Positions 25,159-34,305 of a stretch of 64,000 bases of DNA are shown here, piece after piece. The stretch comes from Alteripontixanthobacter maritimus. GTDB lineage: Bacteria > Pseudomonadota > Alphaproteobacteria > Sphingomonadales > Sphingomonadaceae. Position 1 is the stretch's first letter, and every line of letters begins with the position of its first letter. The notes under the pieces were generated by a model, which searched no databases, was not told the DNA's origin, and was given only the letters and a program-made list of their open reading frames with translations. The stretch spans positions 381,501 to 445,500 of the forward strand of contig NZ_QBKA01000002.1 of assembly GCF_003340475.1 (NCBI RefSeq), given 5' to 3'. The translations under genes were made by a program, and so were the position numbers.

Positions 25159-25551
25159 TTGCAGATCGACAAGGCGATAATCGCGGCCATTGCGAGCCAC
25201 GCCGCCACCGCCCATCCGCGCGAATGCTGTGGCCTGCTCCTCGGCCCGGCCTCCGAACACATTACCGCCATCCAGCCCGCACGCAACGTGGCGGCGGACC
25301 CTGCACGACACTTCGAAATAGACCCGCAAACCCTCTTCGAAGCTATTCGCGCGGAGCGGGATGGCGGGATGGAAATCGTAGGGTATTACCATTCGCACCC
25401 CAACGGCCTTGCCGAGCCATCTGCCACCGATGCGGCGCAAGCGGCCCGTGATGGCAAAGTCTGGGCCATCATTGCCCGCGGCAAAATTGGGCTGTGGCAT
25501 GACACCCCCGCCGGTTTCGTCCCGCTTTCGTATCGCATAGCGGATGATTAG
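25159..25551 (+). CDS. JAMM/MPN metalloprotease-like protein
   Basis: A 130-residue Mov34/MPN protein. The JAMM zinc site is complete: Glu22, then His78-x-His80-x7-Ser88-x2-Asp91 in YYHSHPNGLAEPSATD. Bacterial members cut isopeptide or C-terminal extensions, for example on ThiS- or MoaD-like carriers, or act in sulfur transfer; no such carrier is next to this gene. The start is TTG 25159 with GGGAAGGG upstream; no ATG is near. The palindromic repeat ends 15 bases before the start and may have changed its leader. Confidence 0.85.
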   Translation: MQIDKAIIAAIASHAATAHPRECCGLLLGPASEHITAIQPARNVAADPARHFEIDPQTLFEAIRAERDGGMEIVGYYHSHPNGLAEPSATDAAQAARDGKVWAIIARGKIGLWHDTPAGFVPLSYRIADD

Positions 25552-25729
25552 ACGAAGGACCGATCACGCCCGCCCTTCCATCCGCCGCACTAGCCGCGCC
25601 TTCCAGCGTAAAGGTTGGGCCCACCTGCCGAAAGCTGCGTGGCTCCAGACGTAGTTTGCGCTAGGCCGGTTTTCTCGTAACGGATATGTCACATTCGTAA
25701 CTCTCTTACAGGACTTCGCGCCCCCCGCC

Positions 25730-26401
25730 ATGAACGATACGTCTCTCGAACTCGCCAGCCAGCTGTGTTCGCGGCTGTGCCACGACCTGCTGTCGCCTGT
25801 CGGCGCGCTGAATAACGGGCTGGAACTGCTCGCCGACGAGAAGGACCCGGACATGCGCGCCCGGTGCTTCGAATTGCTGGAGCAAAGCGCCAGGACCAGC
25901 GCGGACAAGTTAAAATTCTTCCGTCTCGCTTTCGGTGCGGCGGGCGGGTTTGGCGAGATGGTGGATGTGGCCGAACCGAAAGCTCTGGTCGAGGCACTGA
26001 TTGGCGAGAACAAGCGGGTCGAGGCGCGTTGGGCACTGGCGGACGATAAATTGCCCAAGGCGGCGGTGAAGGTCCTTTTGAACTTTAGCCAGATGGCACT
26101 CGATGCGCTTGTACGCGGGGGCACGCTGGATATCGGCGCAGAGAATACCGGGGGCGCGACCGAGCTGGTGGTGCGTGCCACCGGCCCGAAAGTCGCCTTC
26201 GACGAAGTGATCGGTAAGGCGCTGCAAGGCGATCTGCCGGCAACGGAAATGTCCGGCCGCACGGCGCCAGCCCACATGCTTGCGCTGATGGCGCGGCAGG
26301 TTGGCGGCGGCTTGCAATATGCGCTGACCGAGCAGGATGACGATACCCGCGCGCTGGTGCTGGGCGCAGTGCTGCCCCAGCCCGAAGGGATGATCGGCTG
26401 A
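25730..26401 (+). CDS. chpT: Histidine phosphotransferase ChpT
   Basis: A 223-residue protein of the alphaproteobacterial phosphorelay, passing phosphate from CckA to CtrA and CpdR. The phosphoacceptor is His18 in LCSRLCHDLLSPVGALNNG, in the first helix of the dimerisation hairpin. The C-terminal half is a degenerate kinase-like ATPase domain without nucleotide-binding boxes (no N, G1 or G2 motifs), as in ChpT. Its stop TGA overlaps the ATG of the amidase by one base. In this group the relay usually controls motility and cell-cycle genes. Confidence 0.88.
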   Translation: MNDTSLELASQLCSRLCHDLLSPVGALNNGLELLADEKDPDMRARCFELLEQSARTSADKLKFFRLAFGAAGGFGEMVDVAEPKALVEALIGENKRVEARWALADDKLPKAAVKVLLNFSQMALDALVRGGTLDIGAENTGGATELVVRATGPKVAFDEVIGKALQGDLPATEMSGRTAPAHMLALMARQVGGGLQYALTEQDDDTRALVLGAVLPQPEGMIG

Positions 26402-27183
26402 TGACCACCCGTCCAGGCGACGACATTCCTGAACCGGCGGCTCTGGTAGTGCCCACGCATACCGGCGCAGATACCGGTCTGGCAGAGCTGGTGCATCAGG
26501 AACGGCCATCGCCCAATTTCGACGAGCGTACCGCGCCGATCGATACGCTGGTAATCCATTACACCGAAATGGACGGTCCCGACCTGGCCCTGACCCGGAT
26601 GTGCGATCCCGAGGCGGGAGTGTCCGCCCATTATCTTATCAGCGAGGCCGGCGAAGTGTTCCGCCTGGTGCAGGAAGACAAGCGCGCCTGGCACGCAGGC
26701 GTGTCCTGTTGGCGTGGCAATACCGATGTAAACAATACCAGTATCGGGATCGAGCTGGACCACCCCGGCCATCGCCATGGCTACCGCGAGTTTTCCGAAA
26801 CGCAGTTCCTCGCGCTGGTGCCGCTGGTGGCGCGGATCGTGAAGGAACATGGCATTCCGCGCGCCAATGTCGTCGGGCATTCCGATGTCGCTCCGCAGCG
26901 CAAGATCGATCCGGGCGAGCTGTTTCCGTGGGACCGGCTGGCGGAATACGGCCTGTGCCTTCCGCGCCCGGCAAAACTGGAGCTGGGCGATCCGTTCGAC
27001 AATGACGGGGCGTTCTATCTGGCGCTGGAGCGGTTCGGTTACGATATCGCCGATGGCCGCAAGGCGGTGGAGGCGTTCCAGCGGCGCTGGCGTCCCGAAC
27101 GCATCGATGGCGAGATCGACGGGCAGGTGCGCGCCATCCTGTTCCAATTATTGTTGGACCGGGACGAGGGACGCACTAGATAG
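26401..27183 (+). CDS. N-acetylmuramoyl-L-alanine amidase (AmpD/AmiD type)
   Basis: A 260-residue Zn amidase of family Amidase_2 with a C-terminal peptidoglycan-binding-type domain. Zinc ligands fit His53 (LVIHYTEM), His160 (VVGHSDVAPQ) and Asp170 (RKIDPG). The catalytic Glu is probably Glu118 in SIGIELDHPG. No signal peptide is visible, which favours an AmpD-like cytoplasmic role in recycling anhydro-muropeptides, though the C-terminal helical domain (about 195-255) also occurs in AmiD. It overlaps chpT by one base. Its last codons contain the putative rnpB promoter. Confidence 0.9.
   Translation: MTTRPGDDIPEPAALVVPTHTGADTGLAELVHQERPSPNFDERTAPIDTLVIHYTEMDGPDLALTRMCDPEAGVSAHYLISEAGEVFRLVQEDKRAWHAGVSCWRGNTDVNNTSIGIELDHPGHRHGYREFSETQFLALVPLVARIVKEHGIPRANVVGHSDVAPQRKIDPGELFPWDRLAEYGLCLPRPAKLELGDPFDNDGAFYLALERFGYDIADGRKAVEAFQRRWRPERIDGEIDGQVRAILFQLLLDRDEGRTR
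27154..27182 (+). promoter_or_regulatory. Putative rnpB promoter within the amidase gene
   Basis: TTGGAC (27154-27159), 17-base spacer, TAGATA (27177-27182). Transcription would begin near 27189-27190, exactly where the RNase P RNA should start. The site overlaps the final codons of the amidase. Confidence 0.55.
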
Positions 27184-27189
27184 CGAGGC

Positions 27190-27619
<430 letters not shown>

Positions 27620-27677
27620 TTCTTTTGGCGCATGACAGGTTCAGATGAAGAAAGGTGTGCGCCGAACGCAGCTCCCT

Positions 27678-29111
27678 TTACGAAACGCTATCGGCCGGTT
27701 GATCTCGAATCAGCAGAACTGCCGCTGCGGCACCCGCGATGGCCAGCGCGGCCCCGGCCCATGCCGCAATAGATAGTGTATCAGCAATAGCCTGCGCCGC
27801 CAGCACCGGGCCGAGCAGTGCGGTTGCCACTAATCCGGCGACGCGGGAAATGGCGTTGTTGACCCCCGACGCCACACCGACATAGCGCGCTTCCACCGCG
27901 TTCATGACGGCAGTTGTCAAAGGCGCGACACTGATCGCCATGCCAAGCGCCATCACGACCAAGCCGGGCAGGATGCCGGTCCAGTAATCCATCTGTGGGC
28001 CAACAAGCAGCGCGAACAGGACGAAGCCCGCCGCCACCATCAGCGGTCCTGCTGTCAGCGTTATGCGTGTGCCGATCCGGCTCGCCACGCCACCGATGCT
28101 GCGCGACAAGACGCCCATAATCAGGGGGAAGGGCATCATCGCGGCCCCCGCCATCGTGGCGCTGTATCCAAAATCGCGGATCAGCATGAACGGCAGCACC
28201 ACCAGCATTCCGCCCAATGCCGCATACAGCGCCAGCGTAAGCAGCGAGATACCCGTGAATGTGCGCGAGGCGAATATAACCAGCGGCATCATTGCCTCGC
28301 CCGCACGCGAGTGTTCGGTCCACAGGAACGCCGCCGTCAGAGCAATCCCGCCAATGCCCGGGATCAGTATCTGTGGAGCAGCGACGCCCTGTTCCGGCGC
28401 AGCAATCAAGGCGTAGACCAGCCCGGCCAGCGCCAGAGTGGCAAACCCTGCACCTGTAAAGTCGAGCGGTTTACGATCGTCATCGCTTTCCTTTGATTCC
28501 GCCATGGCGCGGCGGCCGATGATCCAAGCCATGACCGCTGGTGGGGCGACGATGGCGAAAGCCCAGCGCCAGTCCAGATAATCCACAACCAGCCCGCCCA
28601 GCAGCGGTGCCACCGCGCCTGCGATCGCACCAGCCGCAGCCCAAGTTCCGATAGCCTTGCCCTGTTCTTCACCCGAAAAACTGTCCGCCAGGATCGCCAG
28701 ACTGTTTGGAGCGAGCAGTGCCGCGCCAATGCCTTGCAAGAACCGTGTGGCCAGCAAGATCGGCAGAGTGGGTGCAGCGGCGCAGGCAAGGCAGCCGGCG
28801 GTAAACAGCAACAGCCCGATCATGAAAACCCGCTTGCGTCCGTAATGATCTCCCAGCGCTCCACCTACCAGGACGAACGCGCCCAGCGGCAGCAGGTAAG
28901 CGTTGACGATCCATTGCAGCCCGGCGGCATCGGTGGCGAACTCAGCTTGCATCGAAGGCAGCGCGACATTGACGATCGACCCGATTACGAATGCAAGCGA
29001 TGAGCCGAGCACGGTAGCAATCAGGGTTCCGCGCTGCGACGGGCAGGGTTGGCTTGTCTTGCGGCCCGCCGGTATCTCGTCACAAGGGGGAAGGAGTGCT
29101 GTGGCCATCAC
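27678..29111 (-). CDS. MFS transporter, DHA2 (14-helix drug:H+ antiporter) type
   Basis: A 477-residue inner-membrane protein with about 14 hydrophobic segments. The MFS signature between helices 2 and 3 is GGALGDHYGRKRVFMIG. Motif C of drug:H+ antiporters fits GAIAGAVAPLLGGLVVDYLDWRWAF. The DHA2 family exports drugs or metabolites using the proton gradient. No regulator is adjacent, and the substrate is unknown. An ATG at 29108 is an equal start. It converges with rnpB. Confidence 0.88.
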   Translation of the reverse strand: MMATALLPPCDEIPAGRKTSQPCPSQRGTLIATVLGSSLAFVIGSIVNVALPSMQAEFATDAAGLQWIVNAYLLPLGAFVLVGGALGDHYGRKRVFMIGLLLFTAGCLACAAAPTLPILLATRFLQGIGAALLAPNSLAILADSFSGEEQGKAIGTWAAAGAIAGAVAPLLGGLVVDYLDWRWAFAIVAPPAVMAWIIGRRAMAESKESDDDRKPLDFTGAGFATLALAGLVYALIAAPEQGVAAPQILIPGIGGIALTAAFLWTEHSRAGEAMMPLVIFASRTFTGISLLTLALYAALGGMLVVLPFMLIRDFGYSATMAGAAMMPFPLIMGVLSRSIGGVASRIGTRITLTAGPLMVAAGFVLFALLVGPQMDYWTGILPGLVVMALGMAISVAPLTTAVMNAVEARYVGVASGVNNAISRVAGLVATALLGPVLAAQAIADTLSIAAWAGAALAIAGAAAAVLLIRDQPADSVS

Positions 29112-29203
29112 CGGAACCCTATAAGAGAGGATACAAGTCCGCTAGGAGCGAATGGGGGCTGTAATGCCATGGGCCCAAGCGCGGGCCGTGAGAGGGGCAC
29201 ACA

Positions 29204-29587
29204 ATGATTGGACGCAAAGCAGGCGCCGCGATGGTCGCCGTCAGCATGGGGTTTAGCGGTTGCAGTACCAGCGACCAGTCAGAAGCTTACATCGTACCGC
29301 CGAAACCCATCGAGATGTCGGAGTGGGCACGGGACATACAGATGAACTACCCCGCTGCCGCTCTGCTTGCCGAAGAACAAGGCGTGGTTCGGATGCAGGT
29401 CGATCTGGGCATCGGCGGCCGGGTGACGGAGTGCCGGGTCACTGGATCCAGCGGATCGGCGACGCTCGACAGGGCAGCTTGTGCGGGAATGTTGCGCTTC
29501 GCCAGGTTCGAACCGGCGCGTAACGAGCAGGGGGCGCCGGTGGTTTACTCGTTGGGACAATCGATACGGTACGTGTTACCTGACTGA
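29204..29587 (+). CDS. Lipoprotein with TonB C-terminal-like domain
   Basis: A 127-residue exported protein. The signal sequence ends in a lipobox-like FSGC near residue 20. The rest is a TonB C-terminal-like fold: MNYPAAALLAEEQGVVRMQVDLG, then TECRVTGSSGSATLD and FARFEPARNEQGAPV, which is the family pattern. It has no membrane anchor plus proline linker like true TonB, so it may interact with receptors or be a stand-alone domain of unknown role. GAGAGGGG precedes the ATG. Confidence 0.78.
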   Translation: MIGRKAGAAMVAVSMGFSGCSTSDQSEAYIVPPKPIEMSEWARDIQMNYPAAALLAEEQGVVRMQVDLGIGGRVTECRVTGSSGSATLDRAACAGMLRFARFEPARNEQGAPVVYSLGQSIRYVLPD

Positions 29588-29661
29588 TCGACGCGGCAAC
29601 GCGGCAATGCGATGGGGCTAGGCGGGGTGGAATGCACGCCTATGGCAAGGGTTGGAACCGC

Positions 29662-30450
29662 ATGACACAAACCTTACAAACATATCGCAGCACCGCGCAG
29701 CGCGCCGCCATCGTGCTGGCTGTATTCTTCCAGATCGGCAGCACTTTTTTGCCGAATCTCGGCTTTGGCGAGCCTATCGGGGACCGCTCGGATGATGTTC
29801 GCACTTTGATTACCCCTGCCGGCTGGGCATTTGCGATCTGGGGGCCGCTGTTTTTCGGTTCCATCGTGTTCGCAATCTACCAAGCGTTACCGAAGCAGCA
29901 TCACAACGCCCTCCTCAAACGCATAGGATGGTTCGCTGCCGCCGCTCTTGCCGGGAACGGGGTGTGGGCTACCTGGACAACGTTGAACGAAATTTCCGCG
30001 CCTTCGGCTGTAATCATTGCAGCGACGCTGGTGTGTTTTTTGATTGTGCTGCGCGTATTCGTGCGTTGGGCAGACCGTTTCACGACGGGCGAGCGATGGT
30101 GCGCTGTTCTGCCGTTGAGCGCGCTCGCGGCATGGCTGACAGCTGCAACGATCGTAAATATCTCCGCAAGCCTGAAGTATCACGGCGTGGACGCGGGCGA
30201 TGCGGCTGCCTCGATCACGGCTGCGATTATTGTGGTCGGCGGGGTAATTGCTGCGTTTGCGATTCTGCGAAGCGAGGGCAACCCCTGGTATACGCTGGTA
30301 TTCCTATGGGCGCTGCTGGCAATCTATCTCAAGGGCGGGCAAGAGGCGCAGCCTGTGGCGCTTGCGGCGTTCGGGTCGGGCCTGCTGGTGATGCTGGCCG
30401 CGCTCGCACGATTGCGAAATCCGGCCAACCGGGCGCACTGGTTCGGTTAG
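29662..30450 (+). CDS. TspO/MBR-like polytopic membrane protein
   Basis: A 262-residue membrane protein with about seven hydrophobic segments. The segment TPAGWAFAIWGPLFFGSIVFA and the Trp residues in the helices resemble the tryptophan-rich sensory protein group. ATG 29662 (MTQTLQTY) has AAGGG about 11 bases upstream; ATG 29632 is an alternative adding ten residues. The family binds tetrapyrroles or sterols in some members, but key residues are not clear here, so ligand and role are left open. Confidence 0.65.
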   Translation: MTQTLQTYRSTAQRAAIVLAVFFQIGSTFLPNLGFGEPIGDRSDDVRTLITPAGWAFAIWGPLFFGSIVFAIYQALPKQHHNALLKRIGWFAAAALAGNGVWATWTTLNEISAPSAVIIAATLVCFLIVLRVFVRWADRFTTGERWCAVLPLSALAAWLTAATIVNISASLKYHGVDAGDAAASITAAIIVVGGVIAAFAILRSEGNPWYTLVFLWALLAIYLKGGQEAQPVALAAFGSGLLVMLAALARLRNPANRAHWFG

Positions 30451-30462
30451 ACCGCCGCTGGC

Positions 30463-31773
30463 TCAGGCGCGGCCGATACTATGGTAATCGAACCCGCGTG
30501 CGCGTACTTCGTCCGGGTTGTAAATGTTACGCAAATCCACCAGCACCGGCGCCTTCGCCAGTTCCTTGACCCGCGCAAGATCGAGCGCGCGGAAGGCGTC
30601 CCATTCGGTTACGATCGTCACCGCATCCGCGTTTTCGATAGCAGCGTAGGGATCGTCCGCCATGTGCACTTTGGGTAGCAGCGGCCGGGCCAGTTCCATG
30701 CCTTCGGGATCGTAGGCGGAAACCTCTACCCCGGCATCAATCAGCGTCTGGGCCACGGCAATCGCCGGGCTGTCCCGCATATCGTCGGTATCCGGCTTGA
30801 AGGTAAGGCCGAGCAGCGCGACCTTTTTCCCGCGCGCATTGTCCATGCCGCCGATGGCGTCGAGCACCTTGCGGCCCATGGCACGCTTGCGGCTGTCGTT
30901 CACCTTGACCACTGCTTCCACGATGCGAACGGGGCTGTCGTAATCCTCGGCGGTTTTAAGAAGAGCCAGCGTATCCTTGGGGAAACACGACCCGCCATAG
31001 CCCGGCCCGGCGTGCAGGAACTTCGGCCCAATGCGCCCGTCGCTGCCGATGCCGCGGCTTACATCCTGCACGTCTGCCCCCACTTTTTCGCACAGATCGG
31101 CCATCTCGTTGATAAAAGTGATCTTGGTGGCGAGGAAGGCGTTGGCGGCGTATTTGATCAGTTCCGCGCTGCGGCGGCTGGTGAACATGATGGGCGATTC
31201 ATTGAGGAAGAGCGGGCGATAGACCTCGTTCATGATCTCGCGACCGAAGTCGGTTTCCGCGCCGATCACGATGCGGTCGGGCCGCTTGAAATCGCCGATG
31301 GCCGCACCTTCGCGCAGGAATTCGGGGTTGGATACGACTGCGACCTGAAAGGGTGTGTTACTGTCCGCCAGAATCCGCTCGACCTCATCTCCCGTACCTA
31401 CCGGTACCGTCGATTTGGTGACCACTACCGCATCGCCGCTCACATGCTCGGCCACTTCGCGCGCAACGGCATGGACATAGGACAGATCGGCATGGCCATC
31501 GCCGCGGCGGCTGGGTGTGCCGACTGCGATGAAGATGGCCTTGGCCCCGTCGATCCCTTCGGCCAGATCGGTCGTGAAGGTCAGGCGGCCCGACGCGACA
31601 TTGCTGGCAACCAGCGCGTCCAGGCCAGGCTCGTAAATTGGCATCACACCTTCGTGCAGGCGGTCGATCTTGGACTGGTCCTTGTCGATGCAGACCACAT
31701 CGTGCCCGAAATCGGCAAAGCAGGCCCCTGAAACCAGACCTACATATCCCGAACCCACCATTGCGATTTTCAT
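30463..31773 (-). CDS. ugd: UDP-glucose 6-dehydrogenase
   Basis: A 436-residue enzyme that oxidises UDP-glucose to UDP-glucuronate with two NAD+. The Rossmann motif GSGYVGLVSG is at 7-16, the KSTVPVGTG loop follows, and the catalytic Cys263 lies in GYGGSCFPKD. A glucuronate-using pathway is not in the window; the acid is a precursor of exopolysaccharide, or of glycosphingolipids in sphingomonads. It starts 48 bases after the phosphatase on the same strand with AGGGAAA before the ATG. Confidence 0.95.
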   Translation of the reverse strand: MKIAMVGSGYVGLVSGACFADFGHDVVCIDKDQSKIDRLHEGVMPIYEPGLDALVASNVASGRLTFTTDLAEGIDGAKAIFIAVGTPSRRGDGHADLSYVHAVAREVAEHVSGDAVVVTKSTVPVGTGDEVERILADSNTPFQVAVVSNPEFLREGAAIGDFKRPDRIVIGAETDFGREIMNEVYRPLFLNESPIMFTSRRSAELIKYAANAFLATKITFINEMADLCEKVGADVQDVSRGIGSDGRIGPKFLHAGPGYGGSCFPKDTLALLKTAEDYDSPVRIVEAVVKVNDSRKRAMGRKVLDAIGGMDNARGKKVALLGLTFKPDTDDMRDSPAIAVAQTLIDAGVEVSAYDPEGMELARPLLPKVHMADDPYAAIENADAVTIVTEWDAFRALDLARVKELAKAPVLVDLRNIYNPDEVRARGFDYHSIGRA

Positions 31774-31821
31774 CGGCGTTTCCCTGTTTGTTACAAGCGA
31801 CCTGCGCGGCCCGTTATGAAA

Positions 31822-32637
31822 TCATGCGGTAGTGGACGCCAATGTCCGTGCCTTTTCAATGACAACGCTACCGTCCCGCTGCGCCGCCTGGATATAGCGC
31901 CGTTCGGTTCCCTCCAACACCAGCGCGGTCAGACGACCGAAACGGAAGGCCCCTGTATCGATACCGATCCGGTTGGGTTGTTCGTCAACATCCTCGAAGA
32001 TCGTATGGCCATGGACGACCATATGATCATGCGGTGCCGCGTAGCGCAGGAAGGGTTCACGAATCCACAACATGTCCTGACGCCGCTGTTCCGTCAGCTT
32101 TTTGCCCGGTGCGATCCCGGCATGGACGAACAGATAATCGCCAAGCTGGACGAAATCCTCGAACGAACGGAGGAAATCGCGATCCTGCACCGGGACCAGG
32201 GCATCCATGCGTTTCTGCAACTCACCCATGGACAGCTTGTTGTAATCCTTGCGGTCGATCCCGTAGCTCAGCACAGTTTCGCGTCCGCCATGTTTCAGGA
32301 AATGACGCAAGGTCTCTTTATTCTCGAACCCGTCGAGGAACATTTCTTCGTGATTGCCGGCAAGGATGCGGACATTGCGGTCCTGTTGCCATTGCCGGGC
32401 ACGCGCGACCACGCCGGCGCTGTCGGGTCCGCGATCGACCAGGTCCCCCAGCAGGATGAAGGTTGTTTCTGCGGGGGTTTGTTCGCGATCATCGGCCTCG
32501 ATTGCACCGATAAGCGCGTCGAACAGATCGAGGCAGCCGTGAATATCGCCGATGACATAGGCGCGCTCCCCTGCTGGCATGGCAGGCAAAGGTGCCGGTT
32601 CGGCGCGGGAGAAGAAGGAGCGGATGGTATCGAGCAT
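31822..32637 (-). CDS. Metallophosphoesterase, PP1/PP2A-type Ser/Thr phosphatase
   Basis: A 271-residue protein from ATG 32637 (MLDTIRSFF); a GTG at 32661 would add eight residues but lacks a well-spaced ribosome-binding site. The metal motifs are complete: GDIHG, GDLVDRG, GNHE, then HAG and HGHT, the order of the PPP/ApaH group. Bacterial members act on phosphoproteins or dinucleoside polyphosphates; the substrate is unknown. It precedes ugd and is probably co-transcribed. Confidence 0.88.
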   Translation of the reverse strand: MLDTIRSFFSRAEPAPLPAMPAGERAYVIGDIHGCLDLFDALIGAIEADDREQTPAETTFILLGDLVDRGPDSAGVVARARQWQQDRNVRILAGNHEEMFLDGFENKETLRHFLKHGGRETVLSYGIDRKDYNKLSMGELQKRMDALVPVQDRDFLRSFEDFVQLGDYLFVHAGIAPGKKLTEQRRQDMLWIREPFLRYAAPHDHMVVHGHTIFEDVDEQPNRIGIDTGAFRFGRLTALVLEGTERRYIQAAQRDGSVVIEKARTLASTTA

Positions 32638-32924
32638 GGTTATGATCCGGCGCGACTTCACGCTCCGGAGCGACGCATTTAGGGGGTCGAGCGGTGCCGG
32701 GCAAGGCGCGGAGTCATACCGTTCATAATCAGTTTGGTTGGTAGCGTTCTTAGGCGATGCAAAAAGTCCACACTCGCAATGCTCACCGAATTATTGTTAC
32801 GATCCACTCTTGTGCAGCGCAACATAACGCTGCACACATACTGTGAATTCGTCAGAGATCGCAGGATACCATGCGGCCGGCGAGTACGCAGGCGGGACGA
32901 GAACCTAGCAAAGAGGAATTTGCC

Positions 32925-33719
32925 ATGCTCACGTCCAACCGCAGCCTGACCGCTGCCACACTCCTTTCCGCTGCACTGATCGCTACGCCCGCGATGGCGC
33001 AGGAAGCGTCCGACAAGAATACACCATTTTCCGATGCAGGCGCGGAAACGTCGCCGCCGGGCCCGGTCGAAGTGTCCGGCAACGTTGCCGTGGTTTCCGA
33101 CTACCGATTCCGCGGGATATCGTTCAGCGGCGGCGATTTCGCGCTGCAGGGCGGGATCGACGTAACCCACGAAAGCGGTTTCTATGTCGGCACCTGGGGT
33201 TCCACCATCGACGCAAATGCCGGCATCGGAGAGTTGGAGCTGGACGTCTATGGCGGTTATTCCACCAGCATTTCCGAAGGCGTCGATATCGATGTCGGGC
33301 TGCTATATTACCTCTATCCGGCCAACGACACCGCAACCGACACCGACTATTTCGAACCTTATGCCTCCATCGGTACTACGCTGGGCCCTGTCGGTGCCAC
33401 GTTCGGGGTGGCCTATGCCTGGGACGGCCAGAACGCGCTGGGCAATAGCGACAACCTCTATCTCTATACCGACTTCGAAGCAGGCATTCCGACCACGCCG
33501 ATCACGCTGACCGCGCATCTTGGTTACACCGACGGCGTGTTCTCGGTCGATGAGGACGATACCAGCTGGGACTATTCGGTGGGGGCTTCCGCAACGGTTC
33601 TGGGCGGTCTGGCCGTTGGCGTGTCTTATGTCGGCGTGGAGGATGGCGGGGTGCCGAACATCCTGAAGAACGACTTCACCGAAGACGCGCTGGTTTTTTC
33701 GCTGGGGTACGAGTTTTAG
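32925..33719 (+). CDS. TorF-family putative porin
   Basis: A 264-residue outer-membrane protein. ATG 32925 (MLTSNRSLT) has AGAGGAA upstream; an in-frame extension from 32871 has no signal-like start and is rejected. The signal peptide ends PAMA|QEA. The mature part is an alternating-strand barrel with the TIGR02001 pattern VSDYRFRGISFS near the start, and ends with LGYEF, a terminal Phe. It may be a porin for small solutes. Alone in its transcription unit; the 263-base gap 32662-32924 before it has no gene that I can see. Confidence 0.85.
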   Translation: MLTSNRSLTAATLLSAALIATPAMAQEASDKNTPFSDAGAETSPPGPVEVSGNVAVVSDYRFRGISFSGGDFALQGGIDVTHESGFYVGTWGSTIDANAGIGELELDVYGGYSTSISEGVDIDVGLLYYLYPANDTATDTDYFEPYASIGTTLGPVGATFGVAYAWDGQNALGNSDNLYLYTDFEAGIPTTPITLTAHLGYTDGVFSVDEDDTSWDYSVGASATVLGGLAVGVSYVGVEDGGVPNILKNDFTEDALVFSLGYEF

Positions 33720-33808
33720 ACACTTCGTTTCGAGCTATAGTTGATGGGGCTGGCGGCGTGAACCGCGAGCCCCTTTTGCTTTGGACAGGTGCGCGGTAGA
33801 AGGCACAC

Positions 33809-34246
33809 ATGACACAGTTCCTCCATACGATGCTGCGTGTTTCCGATCCTCGGGCCGCGCTGGATTTCTTCGCCTTGTTCGGGGTGGAAGAAGTGCGCCG
33901 GTTCGAAGTCGAGCAGGGGCGCTTCACCCTGATCTTTCTCGCTGCGCAGGGGCAGGAGGACGTGGCCGAAATCGAACTGACCTATAATTGGCCACCCGAG
34001 GACGGAAGCCCGCCCGAAACCTACGATGGGGGGCGCAATTTCGGTCATCTGGCGTTCCGCGTGGACGACATCTACGCCACATGCGAGCAGATCATGGCAG
34101 CCGGTCACACGATCCACCGCCCTCCGCGCGATGGGCACATGGCATTCATCAAATCGCCGGACGGCATTTCCATCGAATTGCTGCAGGAAGGCAATCTGCC
34201 ACCTAAGGAACCTTGGGCAAGTATGGAAAGTAGCGGCAGCTGGTAG
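33809..34246 (+). CDS. gloA: Lactoylglutathione lyase (glyoxalase I)
   Basis: A 145-residue VOC-fold enzyme that converts the methylglyoxal-glutathione hemithioacetal to S-lactoylglutathione. The four metal ligands fit His6, Glu56, His80 and Glu123 (FLHTM, AEIELTYN, NFGHLAF and ISIELLQ). The ELTYNW motif is characteristic of GloA. It works with a glyoxalase II elsewhere. Ni2+ or Zn2+ use is not readable, though the length fits the Ni-type group. Confidence 0.93.
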   Translation: MTQFLHTMLRVSDPRAALDFFALFGVEEVRRFEVEQGRFTLIFLAAQGQEDVAEIELTYNWPPEDGSPPETYDGGRNFGHLAFRVDDIYATCEQIMAAGHTIHRPPRDGHMAFIKSPDGISIELLQEGNLPPKEPWASMESSGSW

Positions 34247-34305
34247 GGTTCCGATGGCCGGGTTGTCGGCCAAATGGGCAGTAAACCCCGCCAGTCAAAC
34301 GCAGC

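Noticed and set aside
25564-27147. Long minus-strand ORF opposite chpT and the amidase
   Set aside because: Antisense reading of two well-supported genes; composition reflects the high-GC shadow effect and it has no domain.
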